This document shows positions 1-4,994 of a DNA stretch of 5,642 nt, piece after piece. The stretch covers positions 1 through 5,642 of the forward strand of contig JAUZEI010000565.1 in NCBI GenBank assembly GCA_030839105.1. The letters run 5' to 3'. The stretch's first letter is position 1, and each line of letters begins with the position of its first letter. A program made the translations under genes and the position numbers. Below the pieces are notes generated by a model. It made no database searches, was not told where the DNA came from, and saw nothing but the letters and a program-made list of their open reading frames with translations. The DNA comes from Actinomycetota bacterium. GTDB lineage: Bacteria; Actinomycetota; Acidimicrobiia; IMCC26256; PALSA-610.

Positions 1-700
1 AGTGCTTTGCGATCGCGGCTTCGTCTCCGCCCAGTGCCGCGAGCAACCATGCTCTCGCAGCGCGCGCGTTGGTCAACGTCTCCAAGGTGGTGAAGGTCTT
101 GGACGAGACGATGAACAGCGTCTCCGCCGCGTCGAGTCCTTCCAGCGCGTCGATGAGATCCGCACCATCGACGTTCGAGACGAACCGGATCCGCATGTCG
201 CGGCGGCTGTACGCGTGCAACGCGTCGTACGCCATGGCCGGCCCGAGATCACTGCCGCCGATGCCGATGTTGACGACGTTGCGGATCGGTCGCCCCGTAT
301 GGCCGACGTGACTTCCGTCGCGGACGGCCGACGCGAACGCCGACATGCGATCCAGCACGCGGTGTACCTCGGCCACGACGTCGACGCCGTCGACGACGAG
401 TTGCACATTCGCCGGCATCCGGAGCGCCACATGGAGAACCGCGCGGTCCTCCGTCACGTTGATGTGCTCACCGCGGAACATCGCATCGATACGACCCCGC
501 AGATCGCGTGCTTCGACGAGGGCGAGCAACAGCCGGCGCGTCTCCGCGCTCACCCGGTGCTTGGCGTAGTCGAGATACCAGCCCGCGGCCTCGATGTGCA
601 TCTCAGCACGGTCGGGCTCGGTCGCGAACAATTCCTTCAACGTCCGCTCTCGCATCTGCGGCGCGTGCGCGACCAGCCCGGCCCAGGCCCCGTCAGCCAT
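1..700 (-). CDS. pgi: Glucose-6-phosphate isomerase, N-terminal part (runs off left edge)
   Basis: Cytoplasmic enzyme interconverting glucose 6-phosphate and fructose 6-phosphate in glycolysis and gluconeogenesis. The first 233 codons are present; the family is usually about 550 residues, so the rest lies left of position 1. Seen in the translation: [15 protein letters not shown] at residues 80-94, [13 protein letters not shown] at 142-154, FVSNVDG at 173-179 and SKTFTT at 200-205. Ser150, Ser200, Lys201, Thr202 and Thr205 align with residues known in the family to hold the sugar phosphate. The N-terminus is collinear with the Escherichia coli enzyme. ATG at 700-698 is chosen because GGTGA (710-706) lies 5 bases upstream; GTG at 709-707 would add three residues. 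The start lies inside the end of rnhB (8-base overlap), so translational coupling is likely. The isomerase motifs are near textbook; the missing C-terminal part, which holds the other catalytic residues, cannot be judged. Confidence 0.96.
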   Translation of the reverse strand, partial: MADGAWAGLVAHAPQMRERTLKELFATEPDRAEMHIEAAGWYLDYAKHRVSAETRRLLLALVEARDLRGRIDAMFRGEHINVTEDRAVLHVALRMPANVQLVVDGVDVVAEVHRVLDRMSAFASAVRDGSHVGHTGRPIRNVVNIGIGGSDLGPAMAYDALHAYSRRDMRIRFVSNVDGADLIDALEGLDAAETLFIVSSKTFTTLETLTNARAARAWLLAALGGDEAAIAKH

Positions 701-1421
701 CCGCTTCACCGGCGAGCCCGGCATCCGGGAAACCGGCATCCGAGAACCCCGCGCCCGAGAAGAGCGTCGGCTGGCGCTCGAAGCGAGCGATCCCGCCCCA
801 CAGGCAGTAGTCCATGAAGATCCACGACCGCCGGTGGATTGCCGACGGTCCGTAGCCGGCGAGCGCGCACTTGTGATGCGGCGCCGGGTAGCCGCGGTTC
901 GATTCGAAGCCGTATGCCGGATAGTGCTCGGCCTCTTCGGCCATCATCGCGTCGCGCGTCGTCTTCGCGATCACCGACGCCGCCGCGACCGACAACACCT
1001 TCTGGTCGCCCTTCACGATCGTGCGCACGACGCGCGGCATCGCGAGGTAGTCGTGCTTGCCGTCGAGCACGATCCGGTCGGGTTCGAATCCCTGCACGGC
1101 GAGTTGCACGAGGGCGCGGCCCGCCGCCCGGCGCTGCGCCTCCGTCATGCCCACGAGGTCACACTCCTCGTGCGACGCGTGACCGACTCCGATACCTCGG
1201 GCCCAACGCCGGACCCTTGCGGCCGCAACCTCGCGTTCGGCGTGCGTCAGCAACTTCGAATCGCGCACCCCGGCGAGGTGTGTGTCACCGGGCACGACAG
1301 CCGCGACCGTCACCGGTCCGGCCCACGATCCCCGGCCGACCTCGTCGATTCCCACCACGATCCGGTCGCCGTCGGCCCAGAATTTCCGCTCGACGCGCAA
1401 CGTCGGATAGGGCGCGATCAC
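693..1421 (-). CDS. rnhB: Ribonuclease HII
   Basis: Endonuclease that cuts the RNA strand of RNA-DNA hybrids and initiates removal of single ribonucleotides from DNA. The 242-residue product shows the type 2 RNase H signature [12 protein letters not shown] at residues 25-36. The four metal-binding acidic residues can be placed by comparison with the E. coli enzyme (DEDD set): Asp26, Glu27, Asp120 (VLDGKHD) and Asp139 (VKGD). [12 protein letters not shown] (147-157) and the YGFESNRGY segment near 170-178 are also typical. The core is complete by about residue 217; the last 25 residues form an unusual tail of five-residue repeats (see the repeat at 720-764). The start is GTG at 1421-1419: an in-frame stop lies about 50 bases upstream with no other usable start between, and a TAGCGT -10 box sits 8 bases before it. 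It is the first gene of a unit with pgi. No signal peptide or membrane segment is seen. Confidence 0.97.
   Translation of the reverse strand: MIAPYPTLRVERKFWADGDRIVVGIDEVGRGSWAGPVTVAAVVPGDTHLAGVRDSKLLTHAEREVAAARVRRWARGIGVGHASHEECDLVGMTEAQRRAAGRALVQLAVQGFEPDRIVLDGKHDYLAMPRVVRTIVKGDQKVLSVAAASVIAKTTRDAMMAEEAEHYPAYGFESNRGYPAPHHKCALAGYGPSAIHRRSWIFMDYCLWGGIARFERQPTLFSGAGFSDAGFPDAGLAGEADG
706..710 (-). promoter_or_regulatory. Ribosome binding site of pgi
   Basis: Minus-strand GGTGA, complementary to the 16S rRNA 3' end, 5 bases before ATG at 700. It lies inside the last codons of rnhB and supports the ATG over the GTG three codons upstream. Confidence 0.5.
720..764 (-). repeat. 15-base tandem repeat at the 3' end of rnhB
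   Basis: Two adjacent 15-base units (plus-strand view GGCATCCGGGAAACC at 720-734 and GGCATCCGAGAACCC at 735-749) match at 13 of 15 positions. A third, degenerate unit (750-764) matches at about 9 of 15. Read on the minus strand in the rnhB frame they encode [10 protein letters not shown] and GFPDA, then GLAGEADG and the stop. The unit length is a multiple of three, so copy-number change keeps the frame. It probably arose by slippage. Confidence 0.8.
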
Positions 1422-1429
1422 AGCCGGTG

Positions 1430-1435
1430 ACGCTA
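1430..1435 (-). promoter_or_regulatory. -10 box of the rnhB-pgi unit, near-leaderless
   Basis: Minus-strand TAGCGT fits the TANNNT -10 consensus and ends 8 bases before the GTG start of rnhB. Transcription would begin about 2 bases before, or at, the start codon. No Shine-Dalgarno sequence precedes this GTG, which agrees with a leaderless message. No convincing -35 hexamer is seen. The same six bases occur before the mannosidase gene at 4982. Confidence 0.5.
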
Positions 1436-1492
1436 CTCGCCTCGCCCGCGCGGTCCGCGTTGTGCCACGTCAGGACCACTGGACACGCGCCG

Positions 1493-1498
1493 TACCAT
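1493..1498 (+). promoter_or_regulatory. -10 box of the 70-residue protein gene, leaderless
   Basis: TACCAT fits TANNNT and ends 6 bases before GTG at 1505, which places the expected transcription start on the first base of the start codon. No Shine-Dalgarno sequence or clear -35 box is present. Confidence 0.5.
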
Positions 1499-1504
1499 GA
1501 ACAC

Positions 1505-1717
1505 GTGAGACCCGGCACGCGCGTCGAGGTCCGGAGCCGCTTCGAATCCAAGTGGAGCCGCGGGTTCGAGGTCGCCGACCTCGTGGAAGCGGGCGCGGCC
1601 GGACCCGGCGAAGAGATGTACAAGGTGCGCCGGCGCTCGGACGGCTCGATCCTGCCGGTGACTTTCTCCGCCAACGATCTGCGCGAGGAGAACCGCCGCA
1701 GCACGTGGTGGATCTGA
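1505..1717 (+). CDS. Small basic protein of unknown function, 70 residues
   Basis: Function not recognised with confidence. The product begins VRPGTRVEVRSRFESKWSRG and ends NRRSTWWI. It is basic, has no signal peptide or membrane segment, and shows alternating short predicted strands: GTRVEVRSRF (4-13), GFEVADLVEA (20-29), YKVRRRSDG (39-47) and ILPVTFSANDLRE (49-61). This pattern, with Gly and charged residues at turns, suggests a small SH3- or Tudor-like beta barrel, as in many small nucleic-acid or protein binding modules; that is inference from pattern only. GTG at 1505 is preferred because it falls 6 bases after a TACCAT -10 box; the ATG at 1497 is in another frame and stops after three codons. 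It is divergent from rnhB and converges on the GYD gene. Codon use matches the neighbours, so it is probably a real gene. Confidence 0.72.
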   Translation: MRPGTRVEVRSRFESKWSRGFEVADLVEAGAAGPGEEMYKVRRRSDGSILPVTFSANDLREENRRSTWWI

Positions 1718-1729
1718 CGCTCCGGCGTC
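1716..1729. terminator. UNCG-capped hairpin between convergent genes
   Basis: GACGC (1716-1720), loop TCCG (1721-1724) and GCGTC (1725-1729) form a perfect 5-base-pair stem that a T-G pair (1715/1730) can extend. On the plus strand the closing C, TCCG loop and closing G make a cUNCGg tetraloop, a very stable RNA cap. It starts in the TGA stop of the small gene and ends one base before the TAG stop of the GYD gene. No T tract follows on either side, so it is not a classical intrinsic terminator; it may act as a U-less terminator or an RNA 3'-end protector. Confidence 0.45.
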
Positions 1730-1730
1730 G

Positions 1731-2024
1731 CTAACCGTCGGCCTTCAGTCGTGCGATGAGCTGATCCACGGGGATCGCCGGCAGCGTGGTCGTACGCATC
1801 GTTCCCCGCGCCGCCAGCATGATCGCGGCTTTCGCCATCGTCTCCTCGTCGGGTGCCTCGATGATGTTCAAGAAGTCGTACTGACCCATCAGCGCGTACT
1901 GCGCGTGCACGGTGAGACCGAGCGCCTCCACCTCGGAACTGACCTCTCGTATCCGTTCCGGTCGTTCCCGCAACGTTTCCCATCCACCGGGACCGAGCGT
2001 CGTGAGCATTGCGTACATCGGCAT
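1731..2024 (-). CDS. GYD-domain protein (97 residues)
   Basis: Small cytoplasmic protein of the GYD-domain family (Pfam GYD, a ferredoxin-like dimeric alpha-beta fold), whose biochemical role is not settled. Features seen: MPMYAMLTTLGPGGW at the start, a helix rich in Arg and Glu (about 18-33), the family core GQYDFLNIIEAPDEETMAKA (48-67), and MRTTTLPAIPVDQLI near the end. The length is normal for a single-domain member and no part appears missing. The start at 2024 is supported by a minus-strand TACGCT -10 box ending 7 bases before the ATG; the second ATG two codons on is possible. The same frame remains open far upstream across the opposite-strand kinase gene, but that extension is a high-GC artefact. 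The gene is divergent from the two-component system. Relatives are often annotated only as GYD domain proteins. Confidence 0.88.
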   Translation of the reverse strand: MPMYAMLTTLGPGGWETLRERPERIREVSSEVEALGLTVHAQYALMGQYDFLNIIEAPDEETMAKAAIMLAARGTMRTTTLPAIPVDQLIARLKADG

Positions 2025-2031
2025 TCGATCG

Positions 2032-2037
2032 AGCGTA
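2032..2037 (-). promoter_or_regulatory. -10 box of the GYD gene, near-leaderless
   Basis: Minus-strand TACGCT fits TANNNT and ends 7 bases before ATG at 2024, so the message would have at most a one-base leader. The spacing is identical to that of the mannosidase gene at 4995. No Shine-Dalgarno sequence is present. Confidence 0.5.
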
Positions 2038-2047
2038 ATCGGGTGTC

Positions 2048-2059
2048 GCCCGGCCGGGC
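2048..2059. promoter_or_regulatory. 12-base perfect palindrome between divergent genes
   Basis: GCCCGGCCGGGC reads the same on both strands. It lies in the 84-base gap between the GYD gene and the sensor kinase, over the expected -35 region of the GYD promoter and about 50 bases upstream of the kinase start. It could be an operator acting on both genes. It is made only of G and C, so chance in this base composition is a real alternative. Confidence 0.3.
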
Positions 2060-2108
2060 ACTCCGGATGCCGCCTCGACGCGGCGATCCGTGCGATCGTG
2101 TGCCCGGG

Positions 2109-3482
2109 ATGCCTTGGTACGAACGTCTGTCCGTCCGAGTGGCGTTGGCCGTCGTGTTGGTCGGCCTGGTAGCCGGTGGCGCGCGCGCCGCCAACGCCGA
2201 TCTCACCGTCGCGTCGCTGTTGTTGCTCGTTACCGTCCTCGGCGTCGGAACGCTCGGGCTCGCGTCGGGGTTGACGGGCGCGTTCGTCGGATTCCTGGCC
2301 CTGAACTGGTTCTTCACCGACCCGACGGGCTCGTTCAAGATTCACCGCACCGACGACGTCGTCGCGCTCGGCGTCTTCGCGGCGTCGGCCGCGCTCGTCG
2401 GTTGGATCGTGCAAAGGCTGTCGACGTTGCGCGCCACCGCGATCCAGCGCGAAGCCGAAGCCAGGGTACGGCTCGACCTCACGAACCGCTTGCTCAGTGG
2501 CGCCGACGTCGACGACGCGCTGCACAGCGCGGCCGACGCGCTCGCGCAGCTCTTCGGATTCGACGCATGCACCCTCATCGCCGGCGACATCCGTACGAAC
2601 GGTGCGGCGCTCGAGCGCGCCAACGTGCGCGTGGACGGTCCGGGCGTCACGCTGCTCGCGCGCTCCTCCCGGAGGCTCACGCCTGCCGACCACGCGCTCC
2701 TCGAAGCGCTCGTCGCCGGGCTCGCCGCCGGCGTCGACCGGCTCCGGTTGCAGGAAGAGGTGCGCGAAGCGCGACTCGTCGCCGAGGTCGGTCGTCAGCG
2801 CGCCGGGTTCCTCTCGGCGGTCAGTCACAACCTCCGCACACCCCTGACCGCGGTGAAAGCGGCGGCGGGGACGCTGCTTGCGTCGTGGTCGCGCATCGAG
2901 CCCGAGGAACGGCGCGAGCTGCTCGAGACGATCTCGGACGAGGCCGAGCGTCTCGAACGGCTCGTGCGCAACACACTCGAGCTGAGCCGCATCCGAGCGG
3001 GCGCGCTCGAGATCGAACCGGAACGGGTCGACGTGGCCGACCTCGTCCAACATGCGGTGCGGCGGCTCCGACCGATTGCGCGCGCACACCGAGTTCGCCT
3101 CGACGTCGCCGACGACCTTCCGTCGGTATCGCTCGACGTGACGATGGCCGAGCAGATCCTGCTCAACCTCCTCGAGAATGCGTTGCGCTTCGCGCCTCCC
3201 GGCTCGGAGATCCTCGTCGGCGCCCACGCACTGCGCGAGACCGACGAGATCGAGCTGCGCGTCTCCGATCACGGTCCGGGCGTGCCGGCCGAGGCGCACG
3301 CGCGCATCTTCGAGGAGTTCCAGAGTGCCGAGACCCGTCCCGATCGCTCGGGTACCGGGCTCGGTCTGGCCATCGTCCGCGCGCTCGTCTTCGCGCACGG
3401 CGGTTCCGTGCGCTACGAGGAGACCTCCGGCGGGGGTGCCACGTTCGTGTGTACGTTTCCGCGGGAGGCCCGCGCCGCGTGA
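2109..3482 (+). CDS. Sensor histidine kinase with KdpD-type DUF4118 membrane domain
   Basis: Membrane sensor kinase that should autophosphorylate and pass phosphate to the regulator encoded next. The 457-residue product has four predicted membrane helices (about residues 8-26, 31-51, 54-70 and 82-103). The segment ALNWFFTDPTGSFKIHRTDD (64-83) is typical of DUF4118 in KdpD-like kinases. A short GAF-like region (about 115-212) precedes a HisKA domain with SAVSHNLRTPL and phospho-acceptor His240. The ATPase domain has an N box NLLENALRF (Asn353, Asn357), G1 DHGPG from Asp387, an F box around 400 and G2 GTGLGLAIV from Gly415. KdpD's N-terminal KdpD and USP domains are absent. ATG at 2109 is favoured because MPWYERLSVRVALAVV gives a short cytosolic lead before helix 1. 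In-frame starts at 2067 (ATG) and 2100 (GTG) remain possible, and no good ribosome site or -10 box decides between them. The kinase function is clear; the signal sensed is unknown. Confidence 0.93.
   Translation: MPWYERLSVRVALAVVLVGLVAGGARAANADLTVASLLLLVTVLGVGTLGLASGLTGAFVGFLALNWFFTDPTGSFKIHRTDDVVALGVFAASAALVGWIVQRLSTLRATAIQREAEARVRLDLTNRLLSGADVDDALHSAADALAQLFGFDACTLIAGDIRTNGAALERANVRVDGPGVTLLARSSRRLTPADHALLEALVAGLAAGVDRLRLQEEVREARLVAEVGRQRAGFLSAVSHNLRTPLTAVKAAAGTLLASWSRIEPEERRELLETISDEAERLERLVRNTLELSRIRAGALEIEPERVDVADLVQHAVRRLRPIARAHRVRLDVADDLPSVSLDVTMAEQILLNLLENALRFAPPGSEILVGAHALRETDEIELRVSDHGPGVPAEAHARIFEEFQSAETRPDRSGTGLGLAIVRALVFAHGGSVRYEETSGGGATFVCTFPREARAA
3463..3468 (+). promoter_or_regulatory. 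Ribosome binding site of the response regulator
   Basis: GGGAGG lies 10 bases before GTG at 3479, inside the last codons of the kinase. It is the clearest Shine-Dalgarno sequence in the window and fixes the regulator's start. Confidence 0.7.
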
Positions 3483-4174
3483 CAACCATCTTGCTCGTCG
3501 AGGACGATCCCGCACTCCGGCGCGCGCTGCGCACGATGATGCGCAGTCGCGACCTCCACGTTCTCGACGTCGCCACCGGACAGGACGCGGTGGTCGTCGC
3601 GTCGGGCGGGACTCCCGATCTCATGGTGCTCGATCTCGGACTCCCTGACATCGACGGGCTCGAAGTGCTCCGGCGTGTGCGCGCGTTCTCGGCGATGCCC
3701 GTCATCGTCCTCACCGCACATCACCGGCAGTCGGAGAAGATCCGGGCCCTCGACGCAGGGGCCGACGACTACGTCACCAAGCCGTTCGACACCGAGGAGC
3801 TGCTCGCCCGGGTGCGCGCGACGTTGCGGCGCGTGCCGCAGTCGAATCCCGTCCCGACGCTCGTGCAGGTCGACGACGTGGAGATCGACCTCGCGCGGCG
3901 CCGCGTCACGCTCGACGGCACGCCCGTGCACCTGACCCGCACCGAGCTCGCGCTGCTCGAACTGCTCGTGAGTCACCCTGGCAAGCTGCTCACCCAGGAG
4001 TTCCTGCTGCGCGAGGTCTGGGGTCAGGGCTACGGCAGCGAAAGCAACTACCTACGTGTCTACGTCGGGCAGCTCCGCAAGAAGCTCGGTGACGACGCCG
4101 CCCATCCCCGCCTCATCCTGACCGAGCCCGGGATCGGCTACCGGTGGATCGCGGGCGAGGAGGATCCGGCCTGA
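3479..4174 (+). CDS. OmpR/KdpE-family response regulator
   Basis: DNA-binding partner of the preceding kinase, 231 residues, normal length for the OmpR class. The receiver domain (1-115) has the acidic pocket Glu8-Asp9-Asp10, phospho-acceptor Asp52 in VLDLGLPD, Thr79 and Lys101 in DDYVTKPF. The C-terminal winged helix (about 128-226) contains LTRTELALLELLVSHPGKLL, then WGQGYGSESNYLRVYVGQLRKKLG with the recognition helix near 187-203, and TEPGIGYRW. The receiver motif ALDAGADDYVTKPF and the NYLRVYVGQLRKKL segment resemble KdpE more than PhoB or OmpR. All phosphorylation residues are present, so it should be active. It starts at GTG 3479, overlapping the kinase stop as GTGA, with a strong ribosome site 10 bases upstream; the two are surely co-translated. 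No kdpFABC genes are in the window, so control of potassium uptake is unproven and the symbol kdpE is withheld. Confidence 0.95.
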   Translation: MTTILLVEDDPALRRALRTMMRSRDLHVLDVATGQDAVVVASGGTPDLMVLDLGLPDIDGLEVLRRVRAFSAMPVIVLTAHHRQSEKIRALDAGADDYVTKPFDTEELLARVRATLRRVPQSNPVPTLVQVDDVEIDLARRRVTLDGTPVHLTRTELALLELLVSHPGKLLTQEFLLREVWGQGYGSESNYLRVYVGQLRKKLGDDAAHPRLILTEPGIGYRWIAGEEDPA

Positions 4175-4209
4175 GTGCCGACGCGTGAATCCCGGCGCGT
4201 GAGTCCCGG
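4168..4209 (+). repeat. 14-base tandem repeat after the response regulator
   Basis: CGCGTGAATCCCGG (4182-4195) and CGCGTGAGTCCCGG (4196-4209) are direct tandem copies with one difference. The preceding 14 bases (4168-4181), which contain the regulator's TGA stop, match the second copy at 10 of 14 positions and look like a decayed third unit. The repeats fill much of the 74-base gap before the lipoprotein gene. No good hairpin with a T tract is seen here, so the kinase-regulator message may read on into the lipoprotein gene. Confidence 0.7.
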
Positions 4210-4248
4210 CCGGCGGACCCGGACCAGGCCGTCGAGCGTCTGGTGACC

Positions 4249-4941
4249 ATGAGTCGGTTGCCGGTAGTCGCGCTCGTCGCCATCGTTTCGGCGACGGCGT
4301 GCGGCGGCGGCCACAACCGCGGGACGCGAAGCGCTCGCACCCCGCGCGCGCCGACCACTACGGCGGTTCCGCGCTCGACCGTTCCGACGCCCGCGCCGGC
4401 CCGACCCTCGACCACCACGACCACCACGCCGTCCGGGAACCGCTTTACCTACTCGGCCCGACAGCTCGCAGGCGCGCTGCTCCGGATCGACGACTTGCCG
4501 CCGGGATTCCGATCCGTGACTCCGGGGCCGGCCGACGACGGCCGGTGCGCCGGGACCGTGGCCGCGGCCGCAGTGCCCGCGTCGACGATCGCGCGGACGG
4601 AGTTCATCGGCCCGAACGCGGCCATGGTTCGTGAGGCGCTCCGCGACTTCCCCGGGACCTCGAGCGCCTATCTCGACGCGGTGCGCGGCGACATCCGGTG
4701 TCCGGGTTACATGTCGATCCCGACCGAGCAGATCGCGGCCGGGATCGACACCGCCAACGGCGCCCTCGGCATCGGCGTCTCGGTCGGCGCCACCGCGGGC
4801 AATGTCGTCAACATCGTCTGGATCCGCCAGGGCGATCTCGTCATCGAGGTCCGCGCGAGCGGCGGAGCCACCTCGGGGGTCGGCAGCCTGATCGCGCTCG
4901 CCGGCCAAGCTCTCAATCGGCTCAAGAACGCGCTCGCCTAG
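4249..4941 (+). CDS. Predicted secreted lipoprotein of unknown function
   Basis: Probably a lipid-anchored protein outside the membrane; specific function not recognised. The 230-residue product starts MSRLPVVALVAIVSATACGG: a short positive N-region, a hydrophobic core and a lipobox-like SATAC with the lipid-modified Cys at residue 18. A Pro/Thr/Ala-rich linker follows (about 36-62), with six consecutive Thr at 55-60 from a duplicated ACCACCACG at 4411-4428, as in cell-envelope spacers. The globular part starts near 66 (YSARQLAGALLRIDDLPPGF) and has two further Cys, 100 and 151, which could form a disulfide. The phrase LLRIDDLPPGF recalls extracellular sensor-type domains of actinobacterial lipoproteins (PknH-like), but this is a weak resemblance. 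ATG 4249 is chosen; GTG at 4243 adds two residues and cannot be excluded. GGTGA at 4242-4246 is too close to the ATG to be a normal ribosome site. It lies 74 bases after the regulator on the same strand with no promoter seen, so co-expression is possible. Confidence 0.83.
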   Translation: MSRLPVVALVAIVSATACGGGHNRGTRSARTPRAPTTTAVPRSTVPTPAPARPSTTTTTTPSGNRFTYSARQLAGALLRIDDLPPGFRSVTPGPADDGRCAGTVAAAAVPASTIARTEFIGPNAAMVREALRDFPGTSSAYLDAVRGDIRCPGYMSIPTEQIAAGIDTANGALGIGVSVGATAGNVVNIVWIRQGDLVIEVRASGGATSGVGSLIALAGQALNRLKNALA

Positions 4942-4956
4942 GTCATGTCGGGGCGG

Positions 4957-4974
4957 CGCACCGTCGTCGGTGTG
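4957..4974. promoter_or_regulatory. Dyad or hairpin between lipoprotein and mannosidase genes
   Basis: CACCG (4959-4963), TCGT loop, CGGTG (4968-4972), extended by a G-T and a C-G pair to a 7-base-pair stem. It lies 15 bases after the lipoprotein stop and spans the expected -35 region of the mannosidase promoter (-10 at 4982). It may be a terminator without T tract for the upstream genes, or an operator for the mannosidase gene. Confidence 0.4.
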
Positions 4975-4981
4975 GCCCTAC

Positions 4982-4987
4982 TAGCGT
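4982..4987 (+). promoter_or_regulatory. -10 box of the mannosidase gene, near-leaderless
   Basis: TAGCGT fits TANNNT and ends 7 bases before ATG at 4995, giving a message with about a one-base leader. It is the same hexamer as before rnhB. No Shine-Dalgarno sequence lies upstream of this ATG. Confidence 0.55.
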
Positions 4988-4994
4988 CGAAAGC

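Noticed and set aside
1449..1459. CGCGGTCCGCG inverted repeat in the rnhB divergent gap
   Set aside because: Short, odd-length and all but one base G or C; expected often by chance in this composition. No further evidence supports an operator.
2..1504. Several plus-strand open frames opposite pgi and rnhB
   Set aside because: They are antisense frames to two clearly recognised housekeeping genes and show only low-complexity Arg/Ala/Pro sequence.
1497..1508. ATG at 1497 as start of the small gene
   Set aside because: It is in another frame and reaches TGA after three codons; GTG 1505 gives the 70-residue protein.
2083..2100. GCGATC repeated at 2083 and 2092 as tandem regulator half-sites
   Set aside because: Only six bases match and the 9-base spacing does not fit the usual OmpR-family arrangement; probably chance.
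2090..3478. Long plus-strand frame leading into the response regulator, suggesting a fusion
   Set aside because: The upstream part is an Arg-rich alternate frame of the kinase without any motif. The receiver domain begins normally at GTG 3479 with a strong ribosome site and a GTGA overlap.
2025..3515. Long minus-strand open frame continuous with the GYD gene, antisense to the kinase
   Set aside because: It is the antisense shadow of a well-supported kinase gene in GC-rich DNA. The residues are Arg/Glu/Gly-rich with no domain, and the GYD family start and its -10 box lie at 2024-2037.
4203..4218. GTCC...GGAC hairpin as terminator after the response regulator
   Set aside because: The inner bases do not pair well and no T tract follows; the tandem repeat explains the similarity.
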